From positions 4,320,723 through 4,384,722 of the forward strand of contig NC_045145.1 of NCBI RefSeq assembly GCF_008831285.2: a stretch of DNA of 64,000 nucleotides, in the 5' to 3' direction. Every line of letters starts with the position of its first letter. Position 1 is the first letter of the stretch. Positions 46,671-59,896 of the stretch are shown here, one piece after another. This DNA comes from Nymphaea colorata. Taxonomy: Eukaryota; Streptophyta; Magnoliopsida; Nymphaeales; Nymphaeaceae. A model generated the notes under the pieces. It was given only the letters and a program-made list of their open reading frames with translations, had not been told where the DNA came from and did not search any database. The translations under genes were made by a program, and so were the position numbers.

Positions 46671-46790
46671 CGGCTCTTTCTCTCTCTCATATAATTGTGG
46701 AAATGCGACGTGTATAATGGGTTTAAAATTTACTAGTAACAGCCAGATCAATTAATAGCAATGTCTGTCTTATAACTAACGGCAAAAGCT
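46671..46790 (-). repeat. Remnant of the UGT-D upstream flank
   Basis: GTCTTATAACTAACGGCAAAAGC (46768-46790) matches the segment upstream of the other UGT copies (for example ATAACTAACGGCAACAGCTG near 12100). CTCTCTCATATAATTG (46682-46697) matches the TATA/leader area. These are the distal side of the UGT-D leader, pushed 9 kb away by the LINE. Confidence 0.6.
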
Positions 46791-46799
46791 TAATGATCA

Positions 46800-49700
46800 A
46801 CAAGATTACAAGAATACCTTTTTGTCTTAAGGAAAGTAAAAGACGGTTATAACCTTGAGAAAAAAAGATGACAAAGTGCTTCTTCATATTTGGCATTAAT
46901 TTTTTAAGAAAAATACCACCAGCTGTGCAGGAAAATTTTAAAAAATCTGTCTCTTTTGGGCTTCTGATGCGGACCCCTCAATGACATTTTTATGTTTCTT
47001 CTTTTTTTTTTCATAAAAGAGAGTTGTTTTTCTACAGAAAGCAGGTAGGAACGGGAGAAAAAAAGAAGCTGATTGGATTTCTAATTCCCTCGCAAGAGCT
47101 TGTTACTTTTAAGAAATCAATCGGTAGCGGTATACTATGTGAGCATTTCATGAATCTATCCCAAAGATTAGGGCAGACTTATGGTGTGAACAACGTTCTA
47201 CGACATATCAGTCCCAATGTTTAGGATAAGATTTATAAAACACTCACACTGTGTTCTTAATGCTAAACAGCCCTTTACAGCCAATATATGTAAATGAAAA
47301 CTAGTTGTATAGCTGACTTAGCCAAGAGGTATGATGGAGCTCAGCCGGTTGAGAGAAATTGTCACAACAAAAAATTCATTGTGAAAAAAATGTAGCACAC
47401 AGAAGGTGAAAGGTTCACCTTTCAGAAAAGACAGGGATGCCCAAGTGGAGGCCTTGTGAGGAGTCAACCACTGAATTATGATCTGACCCCTAACATTCTC
47501 AATCGCAATTCCATTAGAAATTACTGCCGTAAATATGCTCTACCTTTACATACATAATCGTCTATTCTTCTTCCTTATGGATTACAGACAATACTCGTCA
47601 AATACCAACCCTACACACAACCTTAATTTTATGTACCGGTCCACCTCATGACAGATGGCCTTCTCAATTCCCTTCTTCAAAGAGTAGAGCAAAAGGCAAC
47701 TATGGCAACAATTTCTTAGGCATTTTCGTGGTGAACCTCATTGTACTTCTTCTCCAGGGAAAATTAATGCGACTACTAAGTAAATACAGCAGATATGACA
47801 CTAATTCTTTTCAGTTTCTTTCTTATAAATTTATTATGTAGTTTATATTCCCATGTACCATAAATTGAAGAAGTTTGTTGCTTGCACCAGGACAGATAGA
47901 GAGACAAAGGCAAATGGATCAGGCCCCATTACTGCCACTGTATCTACTTGTGCATGACTTCTAGATGTGACTAGAAAAGTCACATGACAAGAGATCACAT
48001 ATGATATTTTTCTTTTCTATTGAAAAGAAGCTGCTATAGACTATATTGGTGCCAATTATAAACGCTATTTGTCTTAGATCTTTTTTTTCTAATCCCTCTT
48101 AATGGCCATTGAGGATGAATAGGTGTAGAAACATTTTATTATTATTGTGCTCTGCATATAATCTCCTCAATGGTGCAAACTACAAACTTCATCCACCAAT
48201 TCCTAGTGTACTCCATGGTGCAAACTGCAAACTTCATGAACTTATTCTGCGATGGCATTTATCCTAAAGAAGAGGCAAAGTGAGGGTCGCGATGAAAATA
48301 CACAAAAAAAAACAGTCGGAAGTAGGGAAGTCATCATTGCCTTTTACTCTACTCTTTGGGAAAGAAAATTGAGAAGGTTGTCTGATATGAGGAGAAGTAT
48401 CTGGAAGTTTAGTGGTGGTTGGTGTTTGATGAGTTTTGTCTATAGCAGAACAAAACAAGAATGGAAAGTTGTGTATGTAAAGGTGGAAAATATTTATGGC
48501 ATAAATTTGTAATCAAATTGCAAATGAGGTAGGTAGAGTTTACAAGGCCCACATTTATAATGGTGGCTTTTGTATCTTTTCTTAAAGGTGAAATCCTTCT
48601 CTTTTTTAGCCATCTCAAACAGTTGAGGAGAGTGCTCGGTTAGCTCCAACTACGTACCCCTCTTTGCACATCTATTCCAATTTCTTAGTCTCCTTATGCA
48701 AATGTTCGCTCCAACTACCTCAGCAATGCGTGACTGTATTTTCCCTGTCTTATTGGAGTAATTTGACTTCGTGACAGCATATCTATAGCTTGAGGCCGTG
48801 AAGAGATGTCAGAGGGATTTGAATGTGAACACCATTCATCTTCTCACCTATGGCTTGTCCTTGAGATAGACCTCTTCATCTACAACTTTAATAGGCAATT
48901 CTGAACATTTTTCTTGTTTTTTATAACTTTAAATGTTAATTTTTTGGGTGAGCGGACGGACCCCACCACTAAAATGAGAGGCCGAAACTCCACCCCTCCC
49001 ATTCTTTCATCTTTTCCTTGGGGTCCAAAGCTGTTTCATGACTTAGGTGGTTCTATGGTGCACTCTTCAACTCAAGTGTTGAGTGTGTCACTGTTTTCAG
49101 TCCAAAAGATTAGCACCCACGAGAATTGAACTAAGGACGCATCAACAGCAAGCTACACAACCCAACCAGCTATGCTACACTACTTGAGGCATGTGTAACT
49201 TTTAATTCTGAATTTCAAATACTGGTAAATTCATATTTGGTGCTCGTGCCCTTAACCATATGTTTTCAAAAACTCAATTGAAGCAATCACTGATTCATGT
49301 TACATATTGTTATATGATATCTTGTTAAAAGTAAGGTGTTGGGTAGGTGAAAAAAACTTGAAGCGGGAAGAAATTATGAATGCAAATCGCCTTTTCTTTT
49401 TGGGAAGTGAAGAGAGTCTGTATGGTTTGGTAAACTCTAAACTGTGCCATCTCCATGCATCCATTCATCTACCATGATGATGGATAGCATCATTTTTTGA
49501 TCGGTTCACAAATCCTTTGTAAGTGATGTCAATTCAATGTCAAAGCTAACTATTAATGATAAAAGAAGGTAAAAATCCTTTTTTCTTTTATTTGAGAATA
49601 AAAGTTTAGTGAGGATTTCATTCTAGAAATAAAAGTTCCTGGTTGGGATGCTTAGGGTGTGGAAAAAAAAGGGGTGATATAGATTTTGAGATTAATGTTG

Positions 49701-52700
49701 TGTTGAAGCAAATCTCTTTTCTTTAATCCTCCATCAGTGGCAAACCTGCCCAAGCCCCAGTGCATTTTGTAGTGATTTTATCATATGAATGGTACAACTT
49801 GATGGTTTCTTCAAGTTGATTTTAGAAATAATGTTTTTAAATCATGTTCTTCGCTTGCATATTTGCTTGTGGAGACACAATTTGGCATAGTTGGTAGCTC
49901 CTTGAGAAGTTCGCTGTCCATATTCCGGAATTTCAATATTTGAGTTTGAGTTAAAACACTGCCAAGAGGTATATAGAAGACTTTATCTCAAGTTAAATTC
50001 AACCTTTGGTAAATTCAATTTAATCAGAATTCAAGTAACTGTATTCAAGCTCTGCCACAGGCTCATACTTATTGTTAATATCCAATTTAGGTCCCGACTA
50101 ACATAAGATCCACATTTATATGTAATTTGATCGAGTTTTATCATCTCGCAGGCAAATATCAGTCTCTGACACCCATTTGTTCATAAACTGCATACCAAAA
50201 TTTGAATCTATGTTTGTTTAGTAGATCAAGCTAAATAGTTTCAAAATTAGATCAATGTTTAAATACATTTGATCCATTTACATCCCTACCACTTTTGTAT
50301 TTTAATCATAACATTCTCAAAAGGGTTCGATGGGGAGAACACTCACTCCCTTTTTTCCTGCCCTAAAGGTCCAGGACTACTTTTGCTGGCATAAAGAGTT
50401 GGCATCTATGCCAGTGAAAACCTCTACCAGCTATTGCCGCTAACTGCTTTTGTACATATACCAAACGTGAAAAAAAAAACCCTCAAAATTGCACTTTGCT
50501 TTCTGTCATACACTTTCGTAAATATTGGTATCGGCTCCATTCATCCAATTACATATTAGCTTGTATCGCCTTACGCCTGTATCACATTCATTTTTCTTCA
50601 ACTGGAGAAAGAATGTTTTCAGGAGTAAGCGAATCTCAAACTCAGTGATATGTCCTTAGAAATTAAAACAACTGTCATTAATAGTCGGCCTGCACAGTTA
50701 GAGGACTGCCTAGGACTTCTGTAGTCGGGTAAAGGAAAAGGTTATGTACAACCAAATAGCAGGAATTTAGTGTAACTTTCAAATTGGTACCTAGTTTCGA
50801 GGTCAACATATGGAAAGAAAAAGAAAATAATTGAATGCACATGGAAGAAACCAATGAATCAACAAGCCAAGGAAAGAACGAAAGAAAAGAAAAATCCTTC
50901 TCTTGGGGCCAAAGTGTGAGGATCCGTTGTGGCTGAGTGACATTACGCGCCATTCTAGTCCTACTATTTCCTTTGAAGAAATATATGAAGTCCCATCTTA
51001 CAATTTTAATCCTCCATGCATCTGTTTCTGCCACATTTTTATCAGCAGTCGGTACTACATGCATATAAAATATATGTTGTATACAGCTGAAAGTATAATA
51101 CCTCATCCATATATACTTGTGGAATATTTAAGGGCATGCTTGGTTACCCCAGCAACGTCCAAGTGCAGGAGTTCTGGTCTGTCAGTTGGATACCCAACCA
51201 GAAAAACCGTGTTCATATCACGTTAAATTGAAGAACATTGATCGAGTGGGATGTCGTTCGGCTGCACACATCTGTTCTTCAAACAAGCCCCAAATAACAA
51301 AACCTCAGGTCTGTTCAATCACCATAGATACAGCACGACCATCCAACAACATCTATACAGCCATGAATTCTGCAACTTTTGAGTTGTCAACAATTTCAGT
51401 TTTCTTCCAGAAAGAGCATGTTTTTAAGTGAAGGTGGAAATTAAAGACATACCTATTGGATAAGGAAGATTTTTCTTAAAAGACCATCGACAAACGATGC
51501 CTCAGCAGAAGCTTACATCACAAAACAGATTCAACTGATCTCCGCAATCCAGGAAGTGTTTAAATCACTACATTGGGAGGAGGTCATAATGAAATAGCTT
51601 TAAAAACACACTGTTGAGAAATTAATGCGTCTTGCCAATCCTTGAAGATGCATATGATAAATCACAAGATTCCACAAGTAGCGCGTATTTGTGCTTCCAG
51701 TTTGCAGGCATACCCTTTTAAGAACCAACCATGACAATTATATGGTGAACACATTCCCTATACCTTTTACAAGGCCTCTACAAAAGGTGTAGCTCAAGCT
51801 GGACCAGCAGAGGAGAAGCAAGTATGCCTAAGGAACCAACAGCAAGGAGGTTTTTGCTTCCTGAGGAACTTTCGTTGTCATGAAAACTTTGATCCTGAGT
51901 GCTAGTGCAGGCTTTCTCATTTCATGCGAAAGCTGGAAGAAGCAACAAATAATGATTTCTACGTGGCTTCCCCAATGCGCAGTAGAAAGGAATCCTACTT
52001 CCATATCGACCCTTTGGGACTAAAGGCTATAATTGAACATTGAATTCTAGAAAAGTTGGTGAGAAGAACAAAATTCAGATGTTTGCTTATAAAACTCCCA
52101 AATCCCCTGAATTTAATGCCGCCTCAATTGTCAATCCAGGAAAGAGATTGGAATAGTCTTCGTTGGGAGGACCTAAGGTTGGGAGAGGCTACGATATATT
52201 GTCTAGTGACTTAGAAGATAATATAGACAGCATCCTATTTGTTTGTGCAATAATCTGCACATTATTCTGCCAATAAAAAATGAAAATCCCCTTGATTTTC
52301 AGCAGTATTCACCTTTGCCTTGCCTGTCTAATCATCTGCTTCATGGCTCCATCATAATTTGCAAAAGAAACTCACTTGAAAAACTTGAAACACCGAGAAT
52401 GGTATCGTAAGATCTGTCAGTGAAAAATGAGTAACAAGTCCACAGTTGAACTAGCTGCGACAGCATGATGCTGGTCTGAGGTCTTCCCAACTTGTTTGCG
52501 TTGCAGATCAAGTACAAACAGCCAAGTTGTGCTTCATCCTGAGCATTTGATAGATGCCATGGCATTTATCAGTGCATCAGACAGCACCATGGATTCACAA
52601 GAATTATCTTGGTTACATGATTCAACCTGGAACGAGTTCTAACAGAGGAAGCAGAATGTCAAGAACATGCCACCATCGAACTCTCCATTTTGAAGAACAA

Positions 52701-52830
52701 TCAGCTACATTCACAAACATTAATCCAGTGGAGGCACTCATGTCTGGCAACTTCCAGAGCCAAAAGGGTGCATAATTCTATGGCCACCGTCAATATGCAC
52801 AAATCAACTTCACCTTGATAATCATATGCC
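46800..52830. other. About 6 kb intergenic, no recognisable gene
   Basis: I examined both strands. Short frames exist, such as 50678-51106 (minus, 142 codons), 50903-51226 (plus) and 52341-52565 (minus, with LGCLYLICNANKLGRPQ), but none shows a motif of a family I know, and codon content does not separate them from background. The stretch 51100-52780 is less AT-rich and could hold exons of an unidentified gene or an old gene fragment. Confidence 0.5.
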
Positions 52831-53694
52831 TGAAAAGAATGATGGTTAACGGCACACACATGATAAGGATGCCAACATCATAGTAAGGATCGTTTGGAAA
52901 GGATCATGGCAAAAATCAAGACGATGGATTATGGAAACAGTTACAGCAAAAATCAAGAAACGGTTTTGTTGATAATGAATATCTTGTAACAGCTCCTTAA
53001 AATAAGGAGTTATTTCAGCTGTAATGCCTATAAGATATTGGCATACTTTGTTAATTTTAAGGCCGATGGCCTTCCGTGGGTAAAGAAAATATGCTCCACG
53101 TTAATCCCCTAAGCTTTTTTTTGTTATTGCTTTATGTTTTCCAACATGGTATCAGAGCATGATGCTTGAAGAAGAAGATCAACGCCCAAAAATGACTTGC
53201 AGATGACCAAAGAGATTGCTGCCTTCTTCACCAAAGCGAGGACTCGATCCTGTGAACAAAATCTTCAAGAATCAAGCTTGAGATTTCTGAATTGCTGCCA
53301 GAGCATGATCTGCCTCCATAAAATCTCCATGGCAAATTTAGACTTTGTGAAAGGCATCCAATTTGAGGGAAGATGAAAAGAATGATGGTTAACGACACAC
53401 ACATATGATAAGGATGCCAGCATCATAATAAGAATCGTTTGGAAAGGATCATGGCAAAAATCAAGACGATGGATTATGAAAACAGTTACACCACAAATCA
53501 AGGAACGGTTTTGTTGATAATGAATATCTTGTAACAGCTCCTTAACATAAGGAGTTATTTCAGATGTAATGCCTATATAAGATATTGGCATACTTTGTTA
53601 ATTTTAAGGCCGATGGCCTTCCGTAGGTAAAGAAAATATGCTCCACCTTAATCTCCTAAGCTTTTTTTTTGTTATTGCTTTATGTTTTCCAACA
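52831..53694 (+). mobile_element. TRIM (miniature LTR retrotransposon), complete
   Basis: LTR 52831-53146 (316 bp) and LTR 53374-53694 (321 bp), both starting TGAAAAGAATGATGG and ending TTTTCCAACA. Directly after the first LTR is the PBS TGGTATCAGAGC (53147-53158, initiator tRNA-Met type). A purine tract TTGAGGGAAGA precedes the second LTR. The interior is about 227 bp and codes for nothing. The target duplication is ATGCC/ATGCA (4 of 5 match). The total of 864 bp fits the TRIM class. LTRs differ at only a few positions, suggesting a fairly recent insertion. Confidence 0.93.
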
Positions 53695-53799
53695 ATGCAG
53701 ACTCCTAGAGGGCAAAATGATCATAAGTACTATTTCAATTTCATTCTAACAAAAAGAAACAATGTTTGTAAACAAAGAACAAAAGTGGCAATGAGCTTT

Positions 53800-54189
53800 T
53801 CACGGTTCATCTCTAGAGCTCTGGTTGTTGCTCAGAGAGAACATGGAAAGCTGCTCATCCAGTGATAAATCAACATGACAAGAAGTACGACATGAGAAAA
53901 CTAGCCCGAGGCAACGTTGTTCCATGGGAGATGGCGAGGAACGATGTATACTTCGATATTCTACGGTGTCCTGAAGTATGAGGTTACCTTGTTTGTCAAG
54001 GCAATGGAAGGAGCCAACGAAGAAGCGGCCGTCCTTAACACCCACCAGGAGGCGACGAAAGAGCAGCTTCCGAACGACATTGACGGCGGGCGTCTCGGTG
54101 AGATTGGCATTGAAGGACGTTTCTTCCTGAAGATCATTTTGAGGTTGCTGATGAACAGTAGATGATGATCCCTGGATTTGCTCCTCCAT
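53800..54189 (-). CDS. NAA38: NAA38/LSMD1-like LSM protein, NatC auxiliary subunit
   Basis: A 129-residue protein with one LSM (Sm-fold) domain. Sm1 spans about residues 40-78 (VRKLLFRRLLVGVKDGRFFVG, CLDKQGNLILQDTVEY). The tail has SSPSPMEQRCLGLV and CRTSCHVDLSLDEQLS, the conserved ending of plant NAA38/LSMD1 proteins. In the NatC complex it accompanies the catalytic NAA30 and the NAA35 scaffold, which acetylate the N-terminal Met of proteins starting Met-hydrophobic, at the ribosome. The ATG at 54189 gives MEEQIQGSSS. One or two residues seem to be missing from the usual GLV-IP-SCRT segment. The coding region has no intron; a CAG acceptor-like site 15-30 bp upstream allows a 5'-UTR intron. 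A TRIM ends 105 bp beyond the stop codon. A partial copy lies at 60834-62455. Confidence 0.85.
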   Translation of the reverse strand: MEEQIQGSSSTVHQQPQNDLQEETSFNANLTETPAVNVVRKLLFRRLLVGVKDGRFFVGSFHCLDKQGNLILQDTVEYRSIHRSSPSPMEQRCLGLVFSCRTSCHVDLSLDEQLSMFSLSNNQSSRDEP

Positions 54190-54960
54190 CAGTGGAGAAC
54201 TAGGAAGAACTTCCCCTGCCAGTCACAAATAAACACTGTCAGATCAGATCATCCTTCCTGACTATAAACCTCATTTATTCCGCTACCATTGAACGTGCCT
54301 TCCGGACAACTTCGGACATCATTAAAATTGAATCTACAACCACAATTGACATAATTTTTAAGGACCTTGGCCTGATACGCCTAAGGGTTACTAAATGAAG
54401 TCCTCAAAGAACAACTTTTCTATCAACGAAGCTAATCCAGGCCCTAAATAATTTCAGTAGATAAACAGAAGTTCTAGTTGCATATGCGTTGAAGCAATTC
54501 AAAACGAAAAGTTCAAAAATCTATAGAGACCAAAATTAAGATGTGCCCATCTCCTGATTTTGCAATTTTGATATGCAATTGTTCATGGTGTGCTTCAAGA
54601 TTACTTCACCAAGGGGGAAGGTGCTAATCAACTTCACTTCTTCACCGAGGAGAAGAAAAGAGAAAGGGCAAAAAACTCATGCGTGTTTGCGAACGATTCA
54701 AACCACGTAAGCCCTAACGAAAAAAAAAACAGGGTACCGATAACCAAATAGCACACATCAGAAGCGAGAATGAAGAAAGCAAGAAATCGTTTCTCGGAGG
54801 TCTGTCGGTGGAACAGGAAAAATCGCATGTACACCGCCAAAATGGTACTTCAAATAAAGAGAAACCAAGAACAAAAACAATGTAAGAAACAACTAAACTG
54901 TCTCTTTTCTTTCACCAGTATCAGTAGTCGATGTAAAAGGAGCCCGACGTGAGCCCGTCC
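54190..54960 (-). other. NAA38 5' region (leader, possible 5'-UTR intron, promoter)
   Basis: About 770 bp upstream of NAA38 that is duplicated with few changes at 62456-63228. Near 54720-54840 it is richer in GC and reads on the minus strand as a plausible leader, and GACTGGCAG just before the ATG is a plausible acceptor. No coding sequence is recognisable. The duplication ends at 54950-54960, which marks one breakpoint. Confidence 0.5.
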
Positions 54961-55090
54961 CTGCCCATTTGAATTTAAAAAATCATTTTCTTAATTATAA
55001 AATAATTTTTTAAAATATAAAATATATTTATAATACTAAATATATATTTTTAAAATAAAAAAAATTAAAAAATATATATTTTTAATGTAA

Positions 55091-55213
55091 ACGGGTTGGG
55101 CCGGGCCGGGCTGCCGCCGGCCGACCTATCGGGCCCGGGCCCGGCCCGGGCCGAAAAATTCCCGGCCCAAGCTCGGGCCCAATCGGGCCGGCCCGGCCCG
55201 TTGCCCAGGCCTA
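55091..55213 (-). mobile_element. hAT terminal fragment, GC-rich
   Basis: GGGTTGGGCCGGGCCGGG...CGGCCCGGCCCGTTGCCCAGGCCTA: an array of GGGCC/GGCCC palindromes ending in the inverted form of TAGGCCTGGGCAACGGG, the style of plant hAT ends, preceded by a very AT-rich stretch. No transposase is adjacent. It is similar in type to the terminus at 22861 but is not its partner. Confidence 0.6.
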
Positions 55214-55945
55214 GACTTTAACTACAAACCGTCGAGCTCAAGTTTAATTTTTTTTTAGTCGAGTTTGTGTTTGAAATGTTAAATGAGTCCAATTCGAGTT
55301 ATAAAAACAAGCTTTATTTAAACTTTGCTCTCTTGATTACATAAATATGTTGTCTATGAGAAATTTTCTGTCCTTAAGTTTTGTTTAAGGAATATTTGGA
55401 TGAAGAATATGTACATATCTTTCTTTATATTTTATGTTAGATGATTGGCCACAGTTAAAATAATTAAAAAAACTAGTTAAACGAGTTAACAAGTAAAAAA
55501 AAATGAGACAAATCAAGTAAACAAATCGATTCTAGCCTTGCCTTTGATAAAAATTGGTAAACCTAATGGCCAGGTTTCCTAAAACAATCTTTTTGAAATA
55601 AATTCGAAGAAAATATGCATTACTTCGCGTGAATAGACTTCTAAGATCAGTAACGCGAATAACTTTTTAAGAGAAAAATGGATAGAAACGAGTATTCAAC
55701 TGAATTCTTGTTGGGGGCGTTTGATTCCACTGGAGTCGGTGGAATTCTAGAACCAAAGTACCTGTTTTTAAAAAATAGGAATTATTTTTTTCAAACATGA
55801 TCTGGACATTATGCTATTATTATTAACCTGTCACAGCTTGTCTGCACCGTGGCGTGTGGATTGATATTGTTTAACTAGTGTACCCGATAGTGAATCAAAC
55901 CCAAAGGTGGAGGCATTTATTACATATATACAACACTGAAAATTT

Positions 55946-55990
<45 letters not shown>

Positions 55991-56246
55991 CTGCACTGAA
56001 ATTTAGATATAGCATGTGGTTTTGGTATCATTTGTAAGTACATATGCACATGTAATATGCACACTTAGGATCATATCCACAAATGACTCGGTTAAACCCA
56101 CGGGCTGGGTTTTAAACATGACCTCTTACATATAGCCATCGACTGGACATGTAAAAACTTGGTGGCAAAGGTCCTTTTGAAACAGAAAATGTATTAAGAA
56201 ATCATAAGAAGTTATTTCTCTTTTGATAATGAAAGTAATCAACTCG
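55214..56246. other. 3' flank of UGT-B, no gene
   Basis: AT-rich noncoding sequence. From about 56050 to 56246 it matches the 3' flank of UGT-C1 (6890-7130), including the GGTTAAACCCACGGGC block. An AT microsatellite lies at 55949-55988. Confidence 0.65.
55949..55988. repeat. AT microsatellite
   Basis: Uninterrupted AT run of about 40 bp in the 3' flank of UGT-B. Confidence 0.97.
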
Positions 56247-57096
56247 CTACCCTAAACTGCTCATTTTTCCCTTTTTCATCATGTCTACAAACCCTTCGAA
56301 ATTCCTAGCAGAAGCACCGCCCTTCATGGTAGCCTTCTTTCCCTTCTCTTCCAAGTGGGTCAACCTCTCTCTTATTCCTTCATCGTTTATCACCAACTCC
56401 AGCTTCTCCCTGATTTCTTCTTTTCCAACAGTCCCGTCATCCTCCTTCTCCAACTCCAAGCCCACCTTCCACACCTCAACTATGGCGGTCTGGTTAAGAA
56501 ACTGGTCGCCAAAGTAAGGCCAACACAACATGGGGACTCCATTGCTCACTGCTTCCATGGTCGAGTTCCAGCCACAGTGAGTCAAGAAACAGGCAACCGA
56601 GGGATGAGCGAGTACTTCCTTTTGTGGAGCCCATCGAACAATAAGTGAACGCTTTGCAACTCAGTCCATGAACCCTTCCGGATACACGGCACCACCGAAA
56701 CTGCCCATGATGTCAGGTCTAGAGACCCAGAGGAATGGCCGGCCGGTGAGCTCAACGCCGATGGCGAGTTCGCCAAGTTGGTGCTGGCTAAGCACCGTGG
56801 TGCTTCCCAGTGAGACGTAGATGACTGAGGAACTCAAATCCTCAGTCCAGATTGAAGATGGTTGGTGCTTGGCTTTGTTGGCTGGAAGAGAGGACCGATT
56901 GGAACTGCATTGTTGATGGGATCAAGAAATGGCGACTCGAGCTCCTCAAATGTGTTGCAGAGTATGTGACTTACGCCTTTCATGGACTCGCCAGACTTGA
57001 AGAAAATCTCTTTGACTTTGGTGTCTTCAAAGGGCAACCATAACAGGTGAGCTGACCGGAAGGCAGGTACCTCAAAAAGCTGAACCATCTTGTCAC

Positions 57097-57333
57097 ATGT
57101 TTGAAAACCTGTTCACTAGTCAAAAATATCCTCAGGGGCCTTTGATAAAGTTGCAATTATGGAATTTTAGAAATAAAATTATCCTTTTTATTAAAATCAA
57201 ATATAGAATTTTGATTTTAGAATTATTGGTTCGAACTTAAATAAAAATTTCCAAACCATGATTCTACTTAGGGGTGAAATTATGCTTCTAAAATTTTTGA
57301 ATTTTTGAGTTTTTCTTTAAGGCGCAGGCCATA

Positions 57334-57366
<33 letters not shown>

Positions 57367-59896
57367 ATATATATATATTGTTTTAGTTCATCAATTCTAA
57401 CCAGCATGCAGTTTGATCATAACATTTTACCAGAAATTAACCCCATGAGATAGCTTAATTAAAATGCAGAATACCCAAACTTGGTCTCACCTCGAAATGG
57501 TTTTTCATTCACTTAAAAATTATGTTCCGTCTAAAATACTAGCTAGAGATGCATGAATCATGTACATAAATTTGTCAATATTTTTGAAATAATTAAAAAT
57601 AAAATCTTCTCCTTGTGAAGGTTAACTTCCAACATCACATGCTCGCAGTTCTACCTCAAGGGGCATAACACAATTGGAGAGTAAGATGGTTCATACTCAA
57701 TAAATCCGAAGTTTGAATCTCATGGTTGTTGTCACACTTTGGTGTGTTACTCATTTGAACCGCAAAAGATAGAAGAGTTAAAGAATGTACCATAACACCA
57801 CCTAGGCTCCAAAGCAAGAAAATCCTTGAGAGCATGGTATGAATAATTCTGCCTTTTTTTCCCATTCATACAGTCACTTTGACACGCCAAGAAAACATTT
57901 TTTGAGCAGGATTGCATACAGTGTCCATTGCTTCGTATATATATTCTATTGAAAGGGCACATGAGCCATGAATAATTGGTTGTTTTGCCATACAGCGTTG
58001 ATCAGCTTCTGCATGTTTTCACATCTATATATTAACATGTGACATACAAGAAGAGTCGCATGCCTGATTGCCTGGTCATCAGAAGCGAGTTACAAATTTT
58101 TTACGAGATGATCCAATTAAAGTTTTTAAATTTTGACATGAGCCAACATATCATTTTTCAAAATTTAATATAAGACAAGTAAATTTTTTTTTAAATTTAC
58201 ATGTAAATTAATCTTTTTTTTTTTTTGAGTGGGAGCTAAGGCCCCCTTTCCTTCATGAGATCTAGTTGCATGGACATGGGTGTCAGTGTGTATGCACCAA
58301 TATATACCAAAGGAAAGAAAAAAGGGGTTGGCATATTTGTCAATTTTTTTATAGAGAAATATATATTTTAAACTTTTAAATTTTTCATAATCCCCTTTTT
58401 CATTCTAAAAGACTTCTTCTTTTTTTGCTTAATAGAGTATTACAGCTTTCATCAACTTCATATGCGTTCACGTGCATATATTAACATGATGACAAGAAAA
58501 GTCACATGCCTAGTGAGTTGCGTGCACAGAGGTGTTCCCACTCAAATATACATCAAAGGAAAGAACAAGGCAGGTTGGGGTATCACATATATATTAAACT
58601 TTTAACTTTTTCTTAATTTCTTTTTTGTCTTCCTTAAAAGCTTTTTTTTTTTTTTTTTTACTTCATTGAGGGTGTTTTCGTCACTCCACACCCATGTGCA
58701 CAAAATTTCATGCACATGGGCGTGCACAACCAATTTCAGGTCTGAACCAACAAAAAAAGAAGTTTACACATGAATCTAAAAATTTGGACGAACAAAATAC
58801 TATTTAAACCTTAATTGCCGATTATTTTATGACCATGTAAATGAAATCGCACTAATCAGTAATTCCTAGAAAGTTAATCAATCTGATTGTCAGCATTTTA
58901 CCCAATGGACTAGATTCGAATTGATTAGCATATTCTTAATCATATCCACTACTTCGGAAGTTCATATATTTGAATTGGAATTCAAACTCAAACATGAATG
59001 AAAAAAAGTCTATACCATATCTGGAACTGAATCTGGATTGACAAGCTGAACTTTGATTTTAATTTGATACCTGAATCAAATTCTTAAACTGGATCTGAAC
59101 TGCATTACTTTTAAGAACTGACTTTCAAAATATATATACATTGGATGTAAACTATTTATTTAGAACTAAATCTGGTCTAAATCCAACATTCGGTTGGATA
59201 TTGATTTAACTTCAAATCAAAATATGATCAATGTCATTTCATATCCAAAATCCGAACCGATTTCTTATCAAATGTTAGCCTATATTTTTTCATGACCAAT
59301 TTCTTATTTGAGACCATGAAGTTCATGTCCAAACATATTAAACCTGAAAACAACTTAAAAAAAGTTATCAAATAGTGTTTGCACAAAGGTTAAAGGGGTT
59401 GGTGTAATGACAGACCTCTAAGGGGGTTGGCATAATGGTAGAAAAAGGGGCAGGTAGGCAGAGTTTCGTTTTAAATTCTCCGATTGTTCAACAATTTGTA
59501 GAAAAACACCACCACGACAACAGAAAAACCATGTACCTTATGAAAGACTAGGAATTGGATGAGGATGAATTACTTATCTTACACCACTTAAAAAATTTGT
59601 AAAATTGCATAGCACATAATTCACCCTAATAACAAACACTAAAAGGGCAGAGACAGAGCCACGAGGGGGCTCAATGGCCTTGCCACCCCCCTCCACACCA
59701 CAAAATTTTTGTTTTCAAAAATTTATGTCTATTTTTTTAAATAAAATAATTTATCTGATATAAAATTTAAAAAAATTAAAATTTTAAAAAATTCGACCCC
59801 TCATAATTTTTTTTTAACTCTGCCATTGTAAAAAAAAAAAAAACATAAACATGCCGAAACATCCAAATCATTTGCTCAAGGATAGTAACCATTTAC
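57097..59896 (-). other. UGT-B intron, enlarged
   Basis: The two ends match the 466-bp intron of copy A. About 2.3 kb between roughly 57200 and 59520 is extra. Part of it (58950-59540) is shared with UGT-C1/C2, so the long form predates the split of B and C. A TA microsatellite lies at 57334-57379. No coding sequence is recognised in it. Confidence 0.65.
57334..57379. repeat. TA microsatellite
   Basis: TA run with one TT interruption, inside the UGT-B intron. Confidence 0.97.

Noticed and set aside
50678-51106. 142-codon frame on the minus strand in the 6-kb intergenic region
   Set aside because: Aromatic-rich text with no domain pattern. The start is not in a convincing context and the composition is that of background DNA. 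It would need transcript support.
52341-52565. Possible exon with LGCLYLICNANKLGRPQ
   Set aside because: I could not tie it to a family, and no neighbouring exon with matching splice phase was found.
22861-55213. One giant hAT element between the GC-rich termini at 22861 and 55213
   Set aside because: The termini look alike, but the 8-bp flanks do not match (GTTGTTAC against GACTTTAA), the repeats differ in detail, and the span holds unrelated UGT and NAA38 sequence. Two separate hAT fragments are the simpler reading.
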